Assembly (NCBI GenBank): GCA_027449025.1
Contig: DAIDMK010000010.1
Coordinates: forward strand, 1 to 64,000
DNA: 64,000 bases
Origin: Lutibacter sp.
GTDB taxonomy: Bacteria > Bacteroidota > Bacteroidia > Flavobacteriales > Flavobacteriaceae
Reading direction: 5' to 3'
Positions 18,712 through 29,312 of this stretch are shown here, in pieces. Position 1 is the stretch's first letter; each line of letters starts with the position of its first letter. A model generated the notes under the pieces. That model saw only the letters and a list, made by a program, of their open reading frames with translations. It did no database searches and was not told where the DNA came from. A program made the translations under genes and the position numbers.

Positions 18712-20082
18712 TTACAATCTGCGTACTGCTTCTTTAAATTTATTTCCTCTGTCCTCATAATTTTCAAATAAATCAAAACTTGCGCAAGCCGGAGACAACA
18801 ATACAGTATCTCCTTTTTCGGCAATTTTGTGAGCTACTTTTACAGCTTCTTCAGCACCTGCAGTTTCAATGATTAAGTCAACCACATTGCCAAAAGTTTG
18901 TATTATTTTTTGATTGTCCAATCCCAAACAAATAATGGCTTTTACTTTCTCTCTCACAAACGGCATTAAATCCAAATAATCATTTCCTTTATCCACACCG
19001 CCAACAATCCAAACCGTTGGCTTTTTTACGCTGTCCAATGCATAGAAAGTAGCGTTAACATTTGTTGCTTTAGAATCGTTGATATATTGCACGCCGTTAA
19101 CTTTTAGTACAAATTCCAATCGGTGTTCTGCGCCTTCAAAATCTTCCAGACTTTCACGAATAGTATCTTTTCTAACTTTCAGCAATGAGGTGGCCATAGA
19201 AGCACCCATTGCATTTTTTAAATTATGTTTTCCTTTTAAAGCTAAAGTTGAAATGTTCATTAGTGTATCTTCTGTTTTATATTTAATTATTATGTTGTCT
19301 TTTTTCAAAAAAACGCCTTGTTCCAATTCTTTTTCTATTGAAAAAGGCAATAAACAGGCCTTTGTTTTATTATTTTGTAACCATTTTGTAATTACCTCAT
19401 CATCCGCATCATAAATTAGAAAATCATTTTCGGTCTGATTTTCTGCAATTCGGAACTTTGAATGAATATAATTTTCAAACATATAGTCATATCTATCCAA
19501 ATGATCTGGCGTAATATTTGTGATGATGGCGATATGCGGTGCAAATTCCACAATCCCGTCCAATTGAAAACTGCTTAATTCCAGCACATGGATATCAAAC
19601 TTACTTTCAGCGACCTGTTGTGCAAAACTTTCACCAATATTTCCTCCCATTCCCACATTTAAATTTGCTTTCTTCAAAATATGGTTCACCAACATGGTTG
19701 TGGTGGTTTTTCCGTTTGAACCGGTGATGCCAACAATAAGACCGTCAGTAAATTTTGAAGCAAACTCTATTTCAGAAATAACTGGAATCCCATGGCTTTT
19801 CAACTGTTTTATCATGGCAGCTTTGTCTGGAATTCCAGGGCTTTTCATCACCAAATCGGCCGTCATTATTTTAGCTTCCGTATGGTTTCCTTCTTCAAAT
19901 AAAATATCATTACTTAAAAGAACTTTTTTATATTTTTCAGCAATTATTCCTTTATCAGAAACAAAAACTTTATAACCTTTTTGTTTCCCCAAAATAGCGG
20001 TTCCTACACCGCTTTCTCCTGCTCCTAGAACAACCAACTTGCGATTGACGATTGACGATTGATGATTTTTAATACCTTCCAT
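18712..20082 (-). CDS. murD: UDP-N-acetylmuramoylalanine--D-glutamate ligase
   Basis: KLVVLGAGESGVGTAIL; GITGSNGKTTTTMLV; unusual N-terminal extension MEGIKNHQSSIVNR. Confidence 0.95.
   Translation of the reverse strand: MEGIKNHQSSIVNRKLVVLGAGESGVGTAILGKQKGYKVFVSDKGIIAEKYKKVLLSNDILFEEGNHTEAKIMTADLVMKSPGIPDKAAMIKQLKSHGIPVISEIEFASKFTDGLIVGITGSNGKTTTTMLVNHILKKANLNVGMGGNIGESFAQQVAESKFDIHVLELSSFQLDGIVEFAPHIAIITNITPDHLDRYDYMFENYIHSKFRIAENQTENDFLIYDADDEVITKWLQNNKTKACLLPFSIEKELEQGVFLKKDNIIIKYKTEDTLMNISTLALKGKHNLKNAMGASMATSLLKVRKDTIRESLEDFEGAEHRLEFVLKVNGVQYINDSKATNVNATFYALDSVKKPTVWIVGGVDKGNDYLDLMPFVREKVKAIICLGLDNQKIIQTFGNVVDLIIETAGAEEAVKVAHKIAEKGDTVLLSPACASFDLFENYEDRGNKFKEAVRRL
20043..20067. repeat. 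7-bp microsatellite gattgac x3.5 inside the annotated murD start
   Basis: gattgacgattgacgattgatgatt. Confidence 0.8.
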
Positions 20083-20440
20083 TATCGCTGATCTTCTCTA
20101 TTTCTTAATGTTTTTATGGATGCTACCACAATTGACAATAATTCATTTGCTTCAGCATATAGTATTTCTATTTCATCCTGATGCCTATTATCCATTTCCT
20201 TCAAAATTTCCAAGAAATACATACTCTCATCTGTTTCTTCTTCAACTATTTTTAATTTATTTATAAAATGGCTGTAGATTTTGCCCTACAAGCTGCACGG
20301 TAATTAGCCCCGACAGAACTTGAACACCTTCTCAATTGCCTACAAAACGCATCATACTCTCTACCTTTACCGTATTTAGCACAAAGCCTCCAACATTCAA
20401 TTGCAAACTTTTTTGTTCTTTCCTTTAAAATTTCTTTCAT
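20082..20440 (-). pseudogene. Four-helix-bundle (23S rRNA intervening-sequence type) protein, frameshifted
   Basis: MKEILKERTKKFAIECWRLCAKYGKGREYDAFCRQLRRCSSSVGANYRAACRAKSTA then -1 shift near 20269/20270, then (D)FINKLKIVEEETDESMYFLEILKEMDNRHQDEIEILYAEANELLSIVVASIKTLRNREDQR*. Confidence 0.85.
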
Positions 20441-20486
20441 AGCATTTGTTAATTCTTAAATCATACATCGTAAATCTAAAATCCAT

Positions 20487-21713
20487 TTACCTTAGCTTTA
20501 ATGTTACAATGGCCAATACCGCTAACATGATTCCTACAATCCAGAATCTTGTCACAATTTTGCTTTCGTGATAACCTGATTTTTGATAATGATGGTGTAA
20601 TGGCGCCATTTTAAATATGCGTTTTCCTTCTCCAAATCTCTTTTTGGTATATTTAAAATAACTTACCTGCAGCACTACCGATAAATTCTCCACTAAAAAA
20701 ATGCCAGCCAAAATAGGAATAAGCAATTCCTTGCGTACGGCAATAGCCAAAACGGCAATTACGGCTCCTATGGTTAAACTTCCTGTATCGCCCATAAATA
20801 CTTGAGCCGGATATGTATTGTACCACAAAAACCCGATTAAGGCACCTACAAAAGCAGCGATAAAAATGGTCATTTCACCCGAATCAGGAATGTACATCAC
20901 ATCTAAATAATTTGCAAAAATGATGTTCCCGGAAACCCAGGCAAAAATACCCAATGTCAGTACCATGATGGCCGATGAGCCCGCTGCCAATCCGTCAATT
21001 CCATCCGTTAAATTGGCGCCGTTTGATACGGCGGTGATGATAAATATGACAATAAGAATAAAAATTATCCATGCATATTTTTTATATCCTGTCCCTAAAA
21101 ATGCCAAGATAGAAGCGTAATCAAATTCGTTGTTTTTTACAAATGGAATGGTTGTTTTTGTCGATTTTTTGGCATCAGCAAACAAAATTTGTGTTCCCGC
21201 TTCCGTAATATATTGATATTTTGTCGGCAATTTTTCTTTCATCGTAACACTAGGGTGAAAATATAGCATCGAACCCACAAAAATCCCCAAGGTAATTTGG
21301 CCTAAAATTTTGAAGCGACCTTTTAATCCTGCTTTATTTTGCTTAAATATTTTAATATAATCATCTAAAAAACCAATAGTTCCCATCCACAAGGTGGTTA
21401 CCAGCAACAAAACGATGTACACATTGTCTATTTGCGCAAGCAGTAATACAGGAATAAGGGTTGCTAAAATAATGATAACCCCTCCCATTGTTGGCGTGCC
21501 CGCTTTTTCAACTTGTCCTTCCAAACCCAAATCCCTAACCGATTCGCCCACTTGCTTAAATTGCAAATAATTGATGATTTTTTTTCCGTAAATCATAGAA
21601 AACAGTAAAGAGATAATGAATGCCATTGCTGAACGAAACGAAATATACTTAAATAACCCTGCGCCGGTTAAATCGTAATATTTATCTAGATATTCAAATA
21701 AATAATATAACAT
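20487..21713 (-). CDS. mraY: Phospho-N-acetylmuramoyl-pentapeptide transferase
   Basis: [36 protein letters not shown]. Confidence 0.97.
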   Translation of the reverse strand: MLYYLFEYLDKYYDLTGAGLFKYISFRSAMAFIISLLFSMIYGKKIINYLQFKQVGESVRDLGLEGQVEKAGTPTMGGVIIILATLIPVLLLAQIDNVYIVLLLVTTLWMGTIGFLDDYIKIFKQNKAGLKGRFKILGQITLGIFVGSMLYFHPSVTMKEKLPTKYQYITEAGTQILFADAKKSTKTTIPFVKNNEFDYASILAFLGTGYKKYAWIIFILIVIFIITAVSNGANLTDGIDGLAAGSSAIMVLTLGIFAWVSGNIIFANYLDVMYIPDSGEMTIFIAAFVGALIGFLWYNTYPAQVFMGDTGSLTIGAVIAVLAIAVRKELLIPILAGIFLVENLSVVLQVSYFKYTKKRFGEGKRIFKMAPLHHHYQKSGYHESKIVTRFWIVGIMLAVLAIVTLKLR

Positions 21714-21714
21714 A

Positions 21715-23181
21715 CTATTGATTTTCTATGAGGTTTAACTGTTGTGTAATTTGCTCATAATCATCGAAATGCGAACGGTTTCCGTTTATTTCTTGATATG
21801 TTTCGTGTCCCTTTCCTGCAATTAATATGATATCACCTTTTTTAGCAAGTTTTGACGCTGCTTTAATGGCTTGTGCCCTATCCAAAATGGACAGTGATTT
21901 TCCCAAATTTTGAGGTTCAATACCTGCTTCAATCTCTTCTATGATTGTTTGTGGATCTTCATTTCTCGGATTGTCGGATGTCACAACTACCTGTGTGCTT
22001 AATTGAGAGGCGATTCGTCCCATAACAGGACGTTTCGCTTTGTCTCGATTGCCACCGCATCCCACAACGGTAATTACTTGTTCGTTTCCGGTTCTTATTT
22101 CATTGATGGTTTCCAATACATTTTTTAAGGCATCCGGCGTATGTGCATAATCCACAATTGCGGTTATACCACCTTTAGAAATAAGATATTGAAACCTTCC
22201 TGTTACGTTTTCCAACTCGCTTAAATGGCGCAAGGCTTCGGCTGAATCCAATCCCAACAGAACAGAAGCTCCATAAACAGCCAGCAAATTATAGGCATTA
22301 AATCGGCCAATTAATTTGGTATAAACTTCATTGTTATTGATATTCAACACCAAACCCGAAAACTGGTTCTCTATTATTTTAGCCTTAAAATCGGCCATCG
22401 TTTTTAACGCATACGTCTGTCTTTTTGCTTCGGTGTTTTGAAACATCACGGATCCGTTTTTATCGTCGATATTTACCAAGGCAAAGGCTGTTTTTGGCAA
22501 ACAATCAAAAAATATCTTTTTTACGTCTCTATATTCCGCAAATGTTTTATGATAATCTAAGTGGTCATGAGTTAAATTGGTAAATACACCACCAGCAAAT
22601 TGTAGTCCTTCTGTTCTTTTTTGATGAATTCCATGAGAGCTCACTTCCATAAAACAATAATCTACACCCAACGCAACCATTTCATTTAAATAAGAATTTA
22701 TGGCCACAGAATTTGGCGTGGTATGCGTAGCTTCATATTGTTTGGTATCAACTAAAATTTTTACGGTCGATAACAGACCTGTTTTGTAACCGGCCATCTG
22801 AAATAATTTATAAAGCAAGGTGGCAACGGTGGTTTTACCGTTTGTTCCCGTAATTCCTATCAATTTTAATTTTGAGGAGGGATTGTCATAAAAGTTTGAA
22901 GCAATCAAAGCCAAAGCGCTGTTTGAATCTTCAACTTGAATATACGTTGTGTTTTTATTCAAATTCTCTGGCAATTTTTCGCAAAGAATTACGGTGGCAC
23001 CCAATTCTATGGCTTTATCAATAAATTGATGGCCATCAAACAGCAATCCTTTTTGTGCTGCGAACAGGCAATTTTTTTGCACATTTCTAGAGTCGAATAC
23101 AATGGCGTTCACCCTTATTTCGGTGTTGCCGTGAATTGCATTTACCACAACTTTATCTAATATGTCTTTGACTGATTTCAA
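21715..23181 (-). CDS. murE: UDP-N-acetylmuramoyl-tripeptide synthetase
   Basis: [26 protein letters not shown] (meso-DAP-type motif DNPR). Confidence 0.97.
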   Translation of the reverse strand: MKSVKDILDKVVVNAIHGNTEIRVNAIVFDSRNVQKNCLFAAQKGLLFDGHQFIDKAIELGATVILCEKLPENLNKNTTYIQVEDSNSALALIASNFYDNPSSKLKLIGITGTNGKTTVATLLYKLFQMAGYKTGLLSTVKILVDTKQYEATHTTPNSVAINSYLNEMVALGVDYCFMEVSSHGIHQKRTEGLQFAGGVFTNLTHDHLDYHKTFAEYRDVKKIFFDCLPKTAFALVNIDDKNGSVMFQNTEAKRQTYALKTMADFKAKIIENQFSGLVLNINNNEVYTKLIGRFNAYNLLAVYGASVLLGLDSAEALRHLSELENVTGRFQYLISKGGITAIVDYAHTPDALKNVLETINEIRTGNEQVITVVGCGGNRDKAKRPVMGRIASQLSTQVVVTSDNPRNEDPQTIIEEIEAGIEPQNLGKSLSILDRAQAIKAASKLAKKGDIILIAGKGHETYQEINGNRSHFDDYEQITQQLNLIENQ

Positions 23182-23186
23182 TAGAT

Positions 23187-25172
23187 TTAATTTAAAATTA
23201 TAGTTGATCCCTTGATTATTTTTTCACCGGCAATCAATGATTGCTGCGCAACTTTTCCTTTTCCATAATAGCTTACCTTTAATCCTAAATTTTCAAGAAT
23301 GGAAATTGCATCCATGCCTGCCATTCCCTTTACATTAGGAATTGTGTCAATTTCTTTATTGGCTATGGTAAAGTACGCGTTATAGTCATTTTCAATACTT
23401 TTGAATTTTGGTGTTTTATTCTCTATATTATTGATTTCAGATTTTGAAAGGTAAATTTTTTGGGCAATATCCTTAAAAACCGGACCGGAAACATCGGCAC
23501 CGTAATACCCTGTTTGCACTTTTGGTTTATGAATGACCACGATGCAGGAGTACTTCGGATTCTCGGCAGGAAAATATCCCGTAAAGGAGGAAATATAACG
23601 CCTGTTCGTTTCCCAATCTGATTCCCAATATTCGGTTCTTGCAGTTCCTGTTTTACCCGCCATAGAAAAATTTTCGGCATATAATTTTTTTCCAGTTCCG
23701 TGTTCCACTACATTTTTAAGCATTTCCTGCATTTTATCAATGGTTTCCTTTGAACAAATTGCCGGATTAAGCACTTCTTTATCAAAAGATTCCAAATGTT
23801 GTTTGTCCCATGAACGAATTTCTTTTACAAACCTTGGTTTCACCATTTCACCGTTGTTTGCAATGGCGTTGTAAAATGTTAAAATTTGTAATGGCGTAAG
23901 GCTAATATTATAACCATAAGCGATTGATGGCAGCGCATTTTTACTCCATTTTTTATCGCCTGGTCCTGGAATCTCTGGAGTACCTTCCCCTTTTATCGGT
24001 AGCCCAATCTTGTTATTTAAATGCATTGCCCTTAAAGAATTGATAAATTTTTCGGGGTTTTGACCGAAATTCTCATCTATCAATCTGGCAAATCCAATAT
24101 TGGAAGAAACCTCAAGCGCTCGAGCAGCAGATATTTTACCATAACCACCTCTTTTTGAATCATTTATTGCCCTGCCATGAATGATATACCTTCCGCTACC
24201 TGTATCAACCACAGTGCTTGTGTCAATCACTTTTGATTCCAACGCAACAACCATGGACATTACTTTAAAAGCAGAGCCGGGTTCATTAGATTCTCCAACG
24301 GCATAATTTAATCGCTCATAGTAAGTGCCGTTTGCATTTTTACCTAAATTGGAAATCGCTTTAATTTCACCAGTCTTTGTTTCCATTACCACCACACAGC
24401 CGTGATCAGCTTCATAAATTTCTAATTGTCTCAATAATGAATGGTGTGCGATATCTTGTATATTAATGTCGATGGTGGTAACAATATCCTTTCCATCAAC
24501 CGGTTCCTTTTCATTAGCGTCGTTAATTGGTTTCCATTGACCGTGGGCAATTTTTTGTTTCAAACGCCATCCAAATTTTCCATTTAAATAATCGCGATAA
24601 GCACCTTCAATACCTGGCGCACCTCTATAATCATCATAGCCAATGGTTCTTTCAGCAACTTTTCCAAGCGGATGAGCCCGAACAGTTGATTGCTCTGCGA
24701 TAAAACCACCCTTGTACATTCCCAATTTAAAAATTGGAAAACTTTTGATTTTTATGTAGTCAGTATATCCAAGTTTTCGGGTAATAAATAGGTACCTATT
24801 TTTATTTGTTCGTGCTTTTCTTATTTTACGTTCCCATTCTGAAGCTGGTTTTCCAAGCATTTTGGAAAGCCCTTTGGAAAGTCCTCTAATATTCGTTTCA
24901 AATTCCTCCGCATCAACAGTGTAGGCATCCATTCTAATTTCATATTGTGACATAGAAGTTGCCAACAAACTACCATCTGCCGAAAAAACATTTCCTCGGT
25001 TTGCGAAAATGGTATCATTTTTTAAAGTAAGATGTTCCGACATATCTCTGTACTTTTCACCATCGGCAAATTGAATATCGCTTAGCTTCAATATAATAGC
25101 CGCCAAAAAAAGTGTGATAAACACAAATACAACATAGAGTTTGTTTAATATGCCTTTTTTTGTTGCAGCCAA
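23187..25172 (-). CDS. ftsI: Penicillin-binding protein/peptidoglycan transpeptidase with one C-terminal PASTA domain
   Basis: EPGSAFKVM (SxxK), SSN, KTGTAR; C-terminal IPNVKGMAGMDAISILENLGLKVSYYGKGKV. Confidence 0.95.
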   Translation of the reverse strand: MAATKKGILNKLYVVFVFITLFLAAIILKLSDIQFADGEKYRDMSEHLTLKNDTIFANRGNVFSADGSLLATSMSQYEIRMDAYTVDAEEFETNIRGLSKGLSKMLGKPASEWERKIRKARTNKNRYLFITRKLGYTDYIKIKSFPIFKLGMYKGGFIAEQSTVRAHPLGKVAERTIGYDDYRGAPGIEGAYRDYLNGKFGWRLKQKIAHGQWKPINDANEKEPVDGKDIVTTIDINIQDIAHHSLLRQLEIYEADHGCVVVMETKTGEIKAISNLGKNANGTYYERLNYAVGESNEPGSAFKVMSMVVALESKVIDTSTVVDTGSGRYIIHGRAINDSKRGGYGKISAARALEVSSNIGFARLIDENFGQNPEKFINSLRAMHLNNKIGLPIKGEGTPEIPGPGDKKWSKNALPSIAYGYNISLTPLQILTFYNAIANNGEMVKPRFVKEIRSWDKQHLESFDKEVLNPAICSKETIDKMQEMLKNVVEHGTGKKLYAENFSMAGKTGTARTEYWESDWETNRRYISSFTGYFPAENPKYSCIVVIHKPKVQTGYYGADVSGPVFKDIAQKIYLSKSEINNIENKTPKFKSIENDYNAYFTIANKEIDTIPNVKGMAGMDAISILENLGLKVSYYGKGKVAQQSLIAGEKIIKGSTIILN

Positions 25173-25174
25173 TT

Positions 25175-25507
25175 TTAATTTGCTTTTTTTGAGATTACTT
25201 TTATTACTTGTGGTGGATTTTCACTTGGAATTAATCCATAATTCACCACCTTATTTCTTATGGTTGATTCTAATTTCATTTTCATAGAAATTGAACGAGT
25301 ATCAACAAACTCAGCTCTTAATTCTTTAATTTCTTTATTGAGCTTTGCAATTTCCATGACCTTTTTGTCGGAACTGTGTCCACTCGCAATCATCAACAGT
25401 ACCAATGCCACTATAAAAAAAATGAAACGCCAATTTTTAAAGGAATCCTCATCTATTAAAAATTTTCCTTTTAATAAATCGTAAACGCTATTTGTAATTT
25501 TGGCCAT
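25175..25507 (-). CDS. ftsL: FtsL-like cell division protein
   Basis: 110 aa, one TM plus coiled coil, between rsmH and ftsI. Confidence 0.8.
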   Translation of the reverse strand: MAKITNSVYDLLKGKFLIDEDSFKNWRFIFFIVALVLLMIASGHSSDKKVMEIAKLNKEIKELRAEFVDTRSISMKMKLESTIRNKVVNYGLIPSENPPQVIKVISKKAN

Positions 25508-26416
25508 TTATGCTAAAGTTGCGATTCTTAATTTTGCGCTTCTCGCCCTACTATTTTTCTTAATTTCCTGGAATGATGGCACCATCATTTGTCCGACTTT
25601 CTTTAAAGGAACTGTAACATTTCCATAATAATCCTTTACTGGCTCCCCTTCAAAAAGTCCACTTCTAATAAACCTTTTAACCAGCCTATCTTCCAAAGAA
25701 TGGTAAGAAAGCACACTCAATCTTCCATTTTCATTCAGCAATTCGGGCACTTGCAATAAAAACTCCTTTAAAGCCTCAATCTCTTGGTTTACCTCTATTC
25801 TAATTCCCTGAAAAATTTGGGCCAATACTTTATGTTCTTGTGATTTTGGCACAAATGCCGCCAACACCTCTTTTAACTGAAAACTTGTTTTAATTTTCTC
25901 TTCTGAACGCTTTTCTACAACTCTTCTGGCGATGTCTTTTGCATTGCGCAATTCGCTATAATTAAAGAGCACATTCGCTAACTTTTCCTCATCATATTTA
26001 TTGATGACCTCAAAAGCCGATAGCGCACCCGACTGGTTCATTCTCATATCCAAATCAGCATCGAATCTTGTGGAAAATCCGCGTTCAGCTTCATCAAATT
26101 GATGTGAAGACACACCTAAATCCGCCAAAATACCATCTACTTTTTTGATGCCGTAAAAACGCAAATACCTTTTTATAAATCTGAAATTCTGCGGTATCAA
26201 TGCAAATCTCGGATCATCAATAACATTGCGCTGCGCATCCTCATCCTGATCAAACGCAAAAAGTTTTCCGTGTTCATTTAACCTGCTCAATATTTCTCTT
26301 GAATGACCGCCGCCACCAAAGGTCACATCAACATACACACCGTCTGGCTTAATATTTAAACCATCAATGCTTTCTTTTAACAAAACCGGATTATGATATT
26401 CCATCTTCATTTCCAT
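25508..26416 (-). CDS. rsmH: 16S rRNA (cytosine(1402)-N4)-methyltransferase
   Basis: YHNPVLLKESIDGL, DVTFGGGGHSREIL, GILADLGVSSHQFD. Confidence 0.97.
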   Translation of the reverse strand: MEMKMEYHNPVLLKESIDGLNIKPDGVYVDVTFGGGGHSREILSRLNEHGKLFAFDQDEDAQRNVIDDPRFALIPQNFRFIKRYLRFYGIKKVDGILADLGVSSHQFDEAERGFSTRFDADLDMRMNQSGALSAFEVINKYDEEKLANVLFNYSELRNAKDIARRVVEKRSEEKIKTSFQLKEVLAAFVPKSQEHKVLAQIFQGIRIEVNQEIEALKEFLLQVPELLNENGRLSVLSYHSLEDRLVKRFIRSGLFEGEPVKDYYGNVTVPLKKVGQMMVPSFQEIKKNSRARSAKLRIATLA

Positions 26417-26867
26417 TTACGTTACCCATAACACTTTCAGCCAAATCAGCAAAATCTATCGTTGCGTCGTCAATCGCTTTTTCATACTTGTCTTTATCCC
26501 AAATTTCAACAATATTTACAGCAGAAGAGAGTACCACATTTTTGTTAATTTCTGCAAATACCTGCAAATCTTTTGGAATCAATAACCTTCCTAAACTGTC
26601 TAACTCAACAATTTTTACGCCTGCAGTGAACCGTCTGATGAAATCATTGTTCTTTTTTACAAACCTATTCAAGGTGTTCACCTTCGCCATCATTGCATTC
26701 CACTCAGACATCGGATATAACTCTAAACATGGCTGAAAAACGGATCGTTTTATCACAAAACCTTCCTGCAACATCGGCATAAGCTGTTTCTTTAATGCGT
26801 TGGAAAGCAGCAACCTCCCTTTCGCATCAGCCTTAGCTTCATATGTTCCAATTAAATTTATCATCAT
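26391..26867 (-). CDS. mraZ: Transcriptional regulator MraZ (start moved from 26915 to 26867)
   Basis: MMINLIGTYEAKADAKGRLLLS; the upstream ORF extension runs through the GTGG operator repeats. Confidence 0.92.
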   Translation of the reverse strand: MMINLIGTYEAKADAKGRLLLSNALKKQLMPMLQEGFVIKRSVFQPCLELYPMSEWNAMMAKVNTLNRFVKKNNDFIRRFTAGVKIVELDSLGRLLIPKDLQVFAEINKNVVLSSAVNIVEIWDKDKYEKAIDDATIDFADLAESVMGNVNGNEDGIS

Positions 26868-26901
26868 GAATTTGAGTGTATTCAAAAATATAAATTTTTT
26901 C

Positions 26902-26956
26902 CCACAATTTACCACATTTATCCACTTTGTTGATAACTTTTACCACTTCTTACCAT
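26902..26956 (-). promoter_or_regulatory. Candidate MraZ-binding repeats upstream of mraZ
   Basis: CCAC (GTGG on the coding strand) at 26902, 26912, 26922 with exact 10-bp period; another CCAC at 26943 and CCAT at 26953. Confidence 0.6.
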
Positions 26957-27039
26957 TTAAAGGGTATATTTTTAAATTTCAGACACTTACTATTTTAATT
27001 GCTGGGCTTTAAAATAACCTGTATTTTCGAAAAAAAAGT

Positions 27040-27047
27040 TACCTTTG
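27040..27047 (+). promoter_or_regulatory. -7 promoter element TACCTTTG
   Basis: TANNTTTG match 26 nt before the ATG at 27074. Confidence 0.5.
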
Positions 27048-27073
27048 CAATAAGGTATAAAAATGAATAATAA

Positions 27074-27838
27074 ATGAGCAGTAAACTTATTGAAGATGGC
27101 AAGTATAGTTATGTTGAAGCTGGTGAAGGACCAACTATAATTGTGCTTCACGGACTTATGGGAGCGTTAAGTAATTTTGATGGTGTTTTAAACTATTTTC
27201 CTAAAAATGGCTATCGTGTAATAATACCTGAACTACCAATTTATAAATTACCGCTGCTAAAAACAAATGTTAAAAACTTGTCTAAATTTTTAAAAGATTT
27301 TATGGCATATAAAAAGATTGACAAAGCCATATTGCTTGGCAACTCTTTGGGTGGTCATATCGCTTTGTATTTCACCAAATTAAATCCAATTAACGTTGCG
27401 GCACTTGTTTTGGCCGGAAGCTCTGGTTTGTATGAAAAATCTATGGGCGACACCTATCCGAAACGAGGAAATTACGAATACATTGAAACAAAAACACAAG
27501 AGGTTTTTTACGACCCTGAAATTGCTACAAAAGAAGTTGTTGATGAAATTTTCGCTTCAGTAAACGATCGGGTTAGGGTGATAAAAACCTTGGCCATCGC
27601 CAAAAGCGCCATACGTCATAATATGGCAAAAGATTTACCTTCAATGAATATACCTACCTGTATCATCTGGGGGAAAAACGATACAGTTACACCTCCTGAA
27701 GTTGCTGTAGATTTTCAGAAATTACTGCCAGATGCCAACTTATTTTGGATTGATAAATGCGGCCACGCACCCATGATGGAACACCCAGACGAGTTTAATA
27801 AAATTCTTGAAAACTGGTTAAAAGAAAGGAAACTATAA
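27074..27838 (+). CDS. Alpha/beta hydrolase
   Basis: IIVLHGLMG; LLGNSLGGHIAL; DKCGHAPMMEHP. Confidence 0.92.
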   Translation: MSSKLIEDGKYSYVEAGEGPTIIVLHGLMGALSNFDGVLNYFPKNGYRVIIPELPIYKLPLLKTNVKNLSKFLKDFMAYKKIDKAILLGNSLGGHIALYFTKLNPINVAALVLAGSSGLYEKSMGDTYPKRGNYEYIETKTQEVFYDPEIATKEVVDEIFASVNDRVRVIKTLAIAKSAIRHNMAKDLPSMNIPTCIIWGKNDTVTPPEVAVDFQKLLPDANLFWIDKCGHAPMMEHPDEFNKILENWLKERKL

Positions 27839-27841
27839 CCC

Positions 27842-28453
27842 ATGAAAATTAAATCTGCTGATTTTGTAACCAGCAATACCGACGTTTCAAAATGCCCAAA
27901 AGAGCAACTTCCCGAGTATGCTTTTATCGGGCGCTCAAATGTTGGGAAATCTTCGTTAATCAATATGATTACCGGAAGAAGCAAATTGGCAAAAACATCT
28001 GGAAAACCGGGTAAAACACAGCTAATTAACCACTTTAAAATTAACGAGGATTGGTTTTTGGTAGATTTGCCAGGATATGGCTATGCACAAGTTTCAAAAT
28101 CGAAACGACAAACATTTCAGGAGTTTATAAAAGATTATTTGCTGCTTCGCCAACAATTGATTTGCACTTTTGTGTTGATAGACTCGAGGCTAGAACCCCA
28201 AAAAATAGATTTGGAATTTATGGAGTTCCTAGGAGAAAACAATGTTCCTTTTTATATTGTTTTTACCAAAGCCGACAAATTAAAACTTTCTGAATTGAAC
28301 CGGAATATCAAGGTTTATAACAAGGTAATGACCAAATCCAATTGGGAAAGTATGCCGCCACATTTTGTGACTTCCTCAGTAGATACCACTGGAAAAGATG
28401 AATTGCTAAATTTTATAGACGAACTAAATCAGCAAGTAGCCACACAATCCTAA
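27842..28453 (+). CDS. engB: Ribosome biogenesis GTP-binding protein YihA/YsxC/EngB
   Basis: GRSNVGKSSLIN; GKTQLINHF; DLPGYGYA; TKADK. Confidence 0.96.
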   Translation: MKIKSADFVTSNTDVSKCPKEQLPEYAFIGRSNVGKSSLINMITGRSKLAKTSGKPGKTQLINHFKINEDWFLVDLPGYGYAQVSKSKRQTFQEFIKDYLLLRQQLICTFVLIDSRLEPQKIDLEFMEFLGENNVPFYIVFTKADKLKLSELNRNIKVYNKVMTKSNWESMPPHFVTSSVDTTGKDELLNFIDELNQQVATQS

Positions 28454-28455
28454 AA

Positions 28456-29154
28456 ATGGCTTCAACCAAAAATAACCTGCAAATTCTTTTTGAAGACAAT
28501 CACTTTATCATTGTCAACAAACGATCGGGCGATATTGTTCAAGGCGATAAAACTGGAGATGTGCCTTTAAATGATATTGTAAAATCCTTTATCAAGGAAA
28601 AATACAACAAACCTGGTGCTGTTTTTTTAGGTACGGTCCATCGACTAGACCGACCGACCACAGGCATTGTGGTTTTTGCCAAAACATCAAAAGCTTTGGA
28701 GCGTTTTAATAAAATGCTACGCGATAAAAAAGTGAACAAAACATATTGGGCTGTGGTTAAAAACAAACCTGCTAAAGATGCCGACACCTTGGTAAGTTAC
28801 TTAATCAAAAACCCAAAAAACAATAAATCCACTTCGTATAATACCGAAACTGAAGGCAGCAAAAAAGCAGTTCTTCATTATAAAGTATTGAAATCACTAG
28901 ATAATTACCACTTATTGGAGGTCGATTTGGAAACAGGTCGACACCACCAAATCAGATGCCAGCTGTCCGCCATTGGTTCGCCTATAAAAGGTGATCTAAA
29001 ATATGGTTTTGACCGAAGCAACAAAGATGCTAGCATTCATTTACACGCCCATAAAATTGAATTCCTCCACCCAGTTTCCAACGAGCTAATCTCCATTATT
29101 GCCCATCCTCCAAAAGATCCGATTTGGGATGCGTGTTTTTCGATTGACAATTAA
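28456..29154 (+). CDS. RluA-family RNA pseudouridine synthase
   Basis: HRLDRPTTGIVVFAKT; LETGRHHQIRCQL. Confidence 0.93.
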   Translation: MASTKNNLQILFEDNHFIIVNKRSGDIVQGDKTGDVPLNDIVKSFIKEKYNKPGAVFLGTVHRLDRPTTGIVVFAKTSKALERFNKMLRDKKVNKTYWAVVKNKPAKDADTLVSYLIKNPKNNKSTSYNTETEGSKKAVLHYKVLKSLDNYHLLEVDLETGRHHQIRCQLSAIGSPIKGDLKYGFDRSNKDASIHLHAHKIEFLHPVSNELISIIAHPPKDPIWDACFSIDN

Positions 29155-29312
29155 AAATTGAAGACGGGAGTTTACAATAAATCAAATTAATTATTAGAAA
29201 CTGGCTTTTTAACTCATTATCCAAATAAAAAATTAAGAAAATTTTATGGTTAAGGTAGGGTTTTTTCTGATTTTATTGTTTTTACTTTGATAAACTGAAT
29301 AATTTAAAAGAA

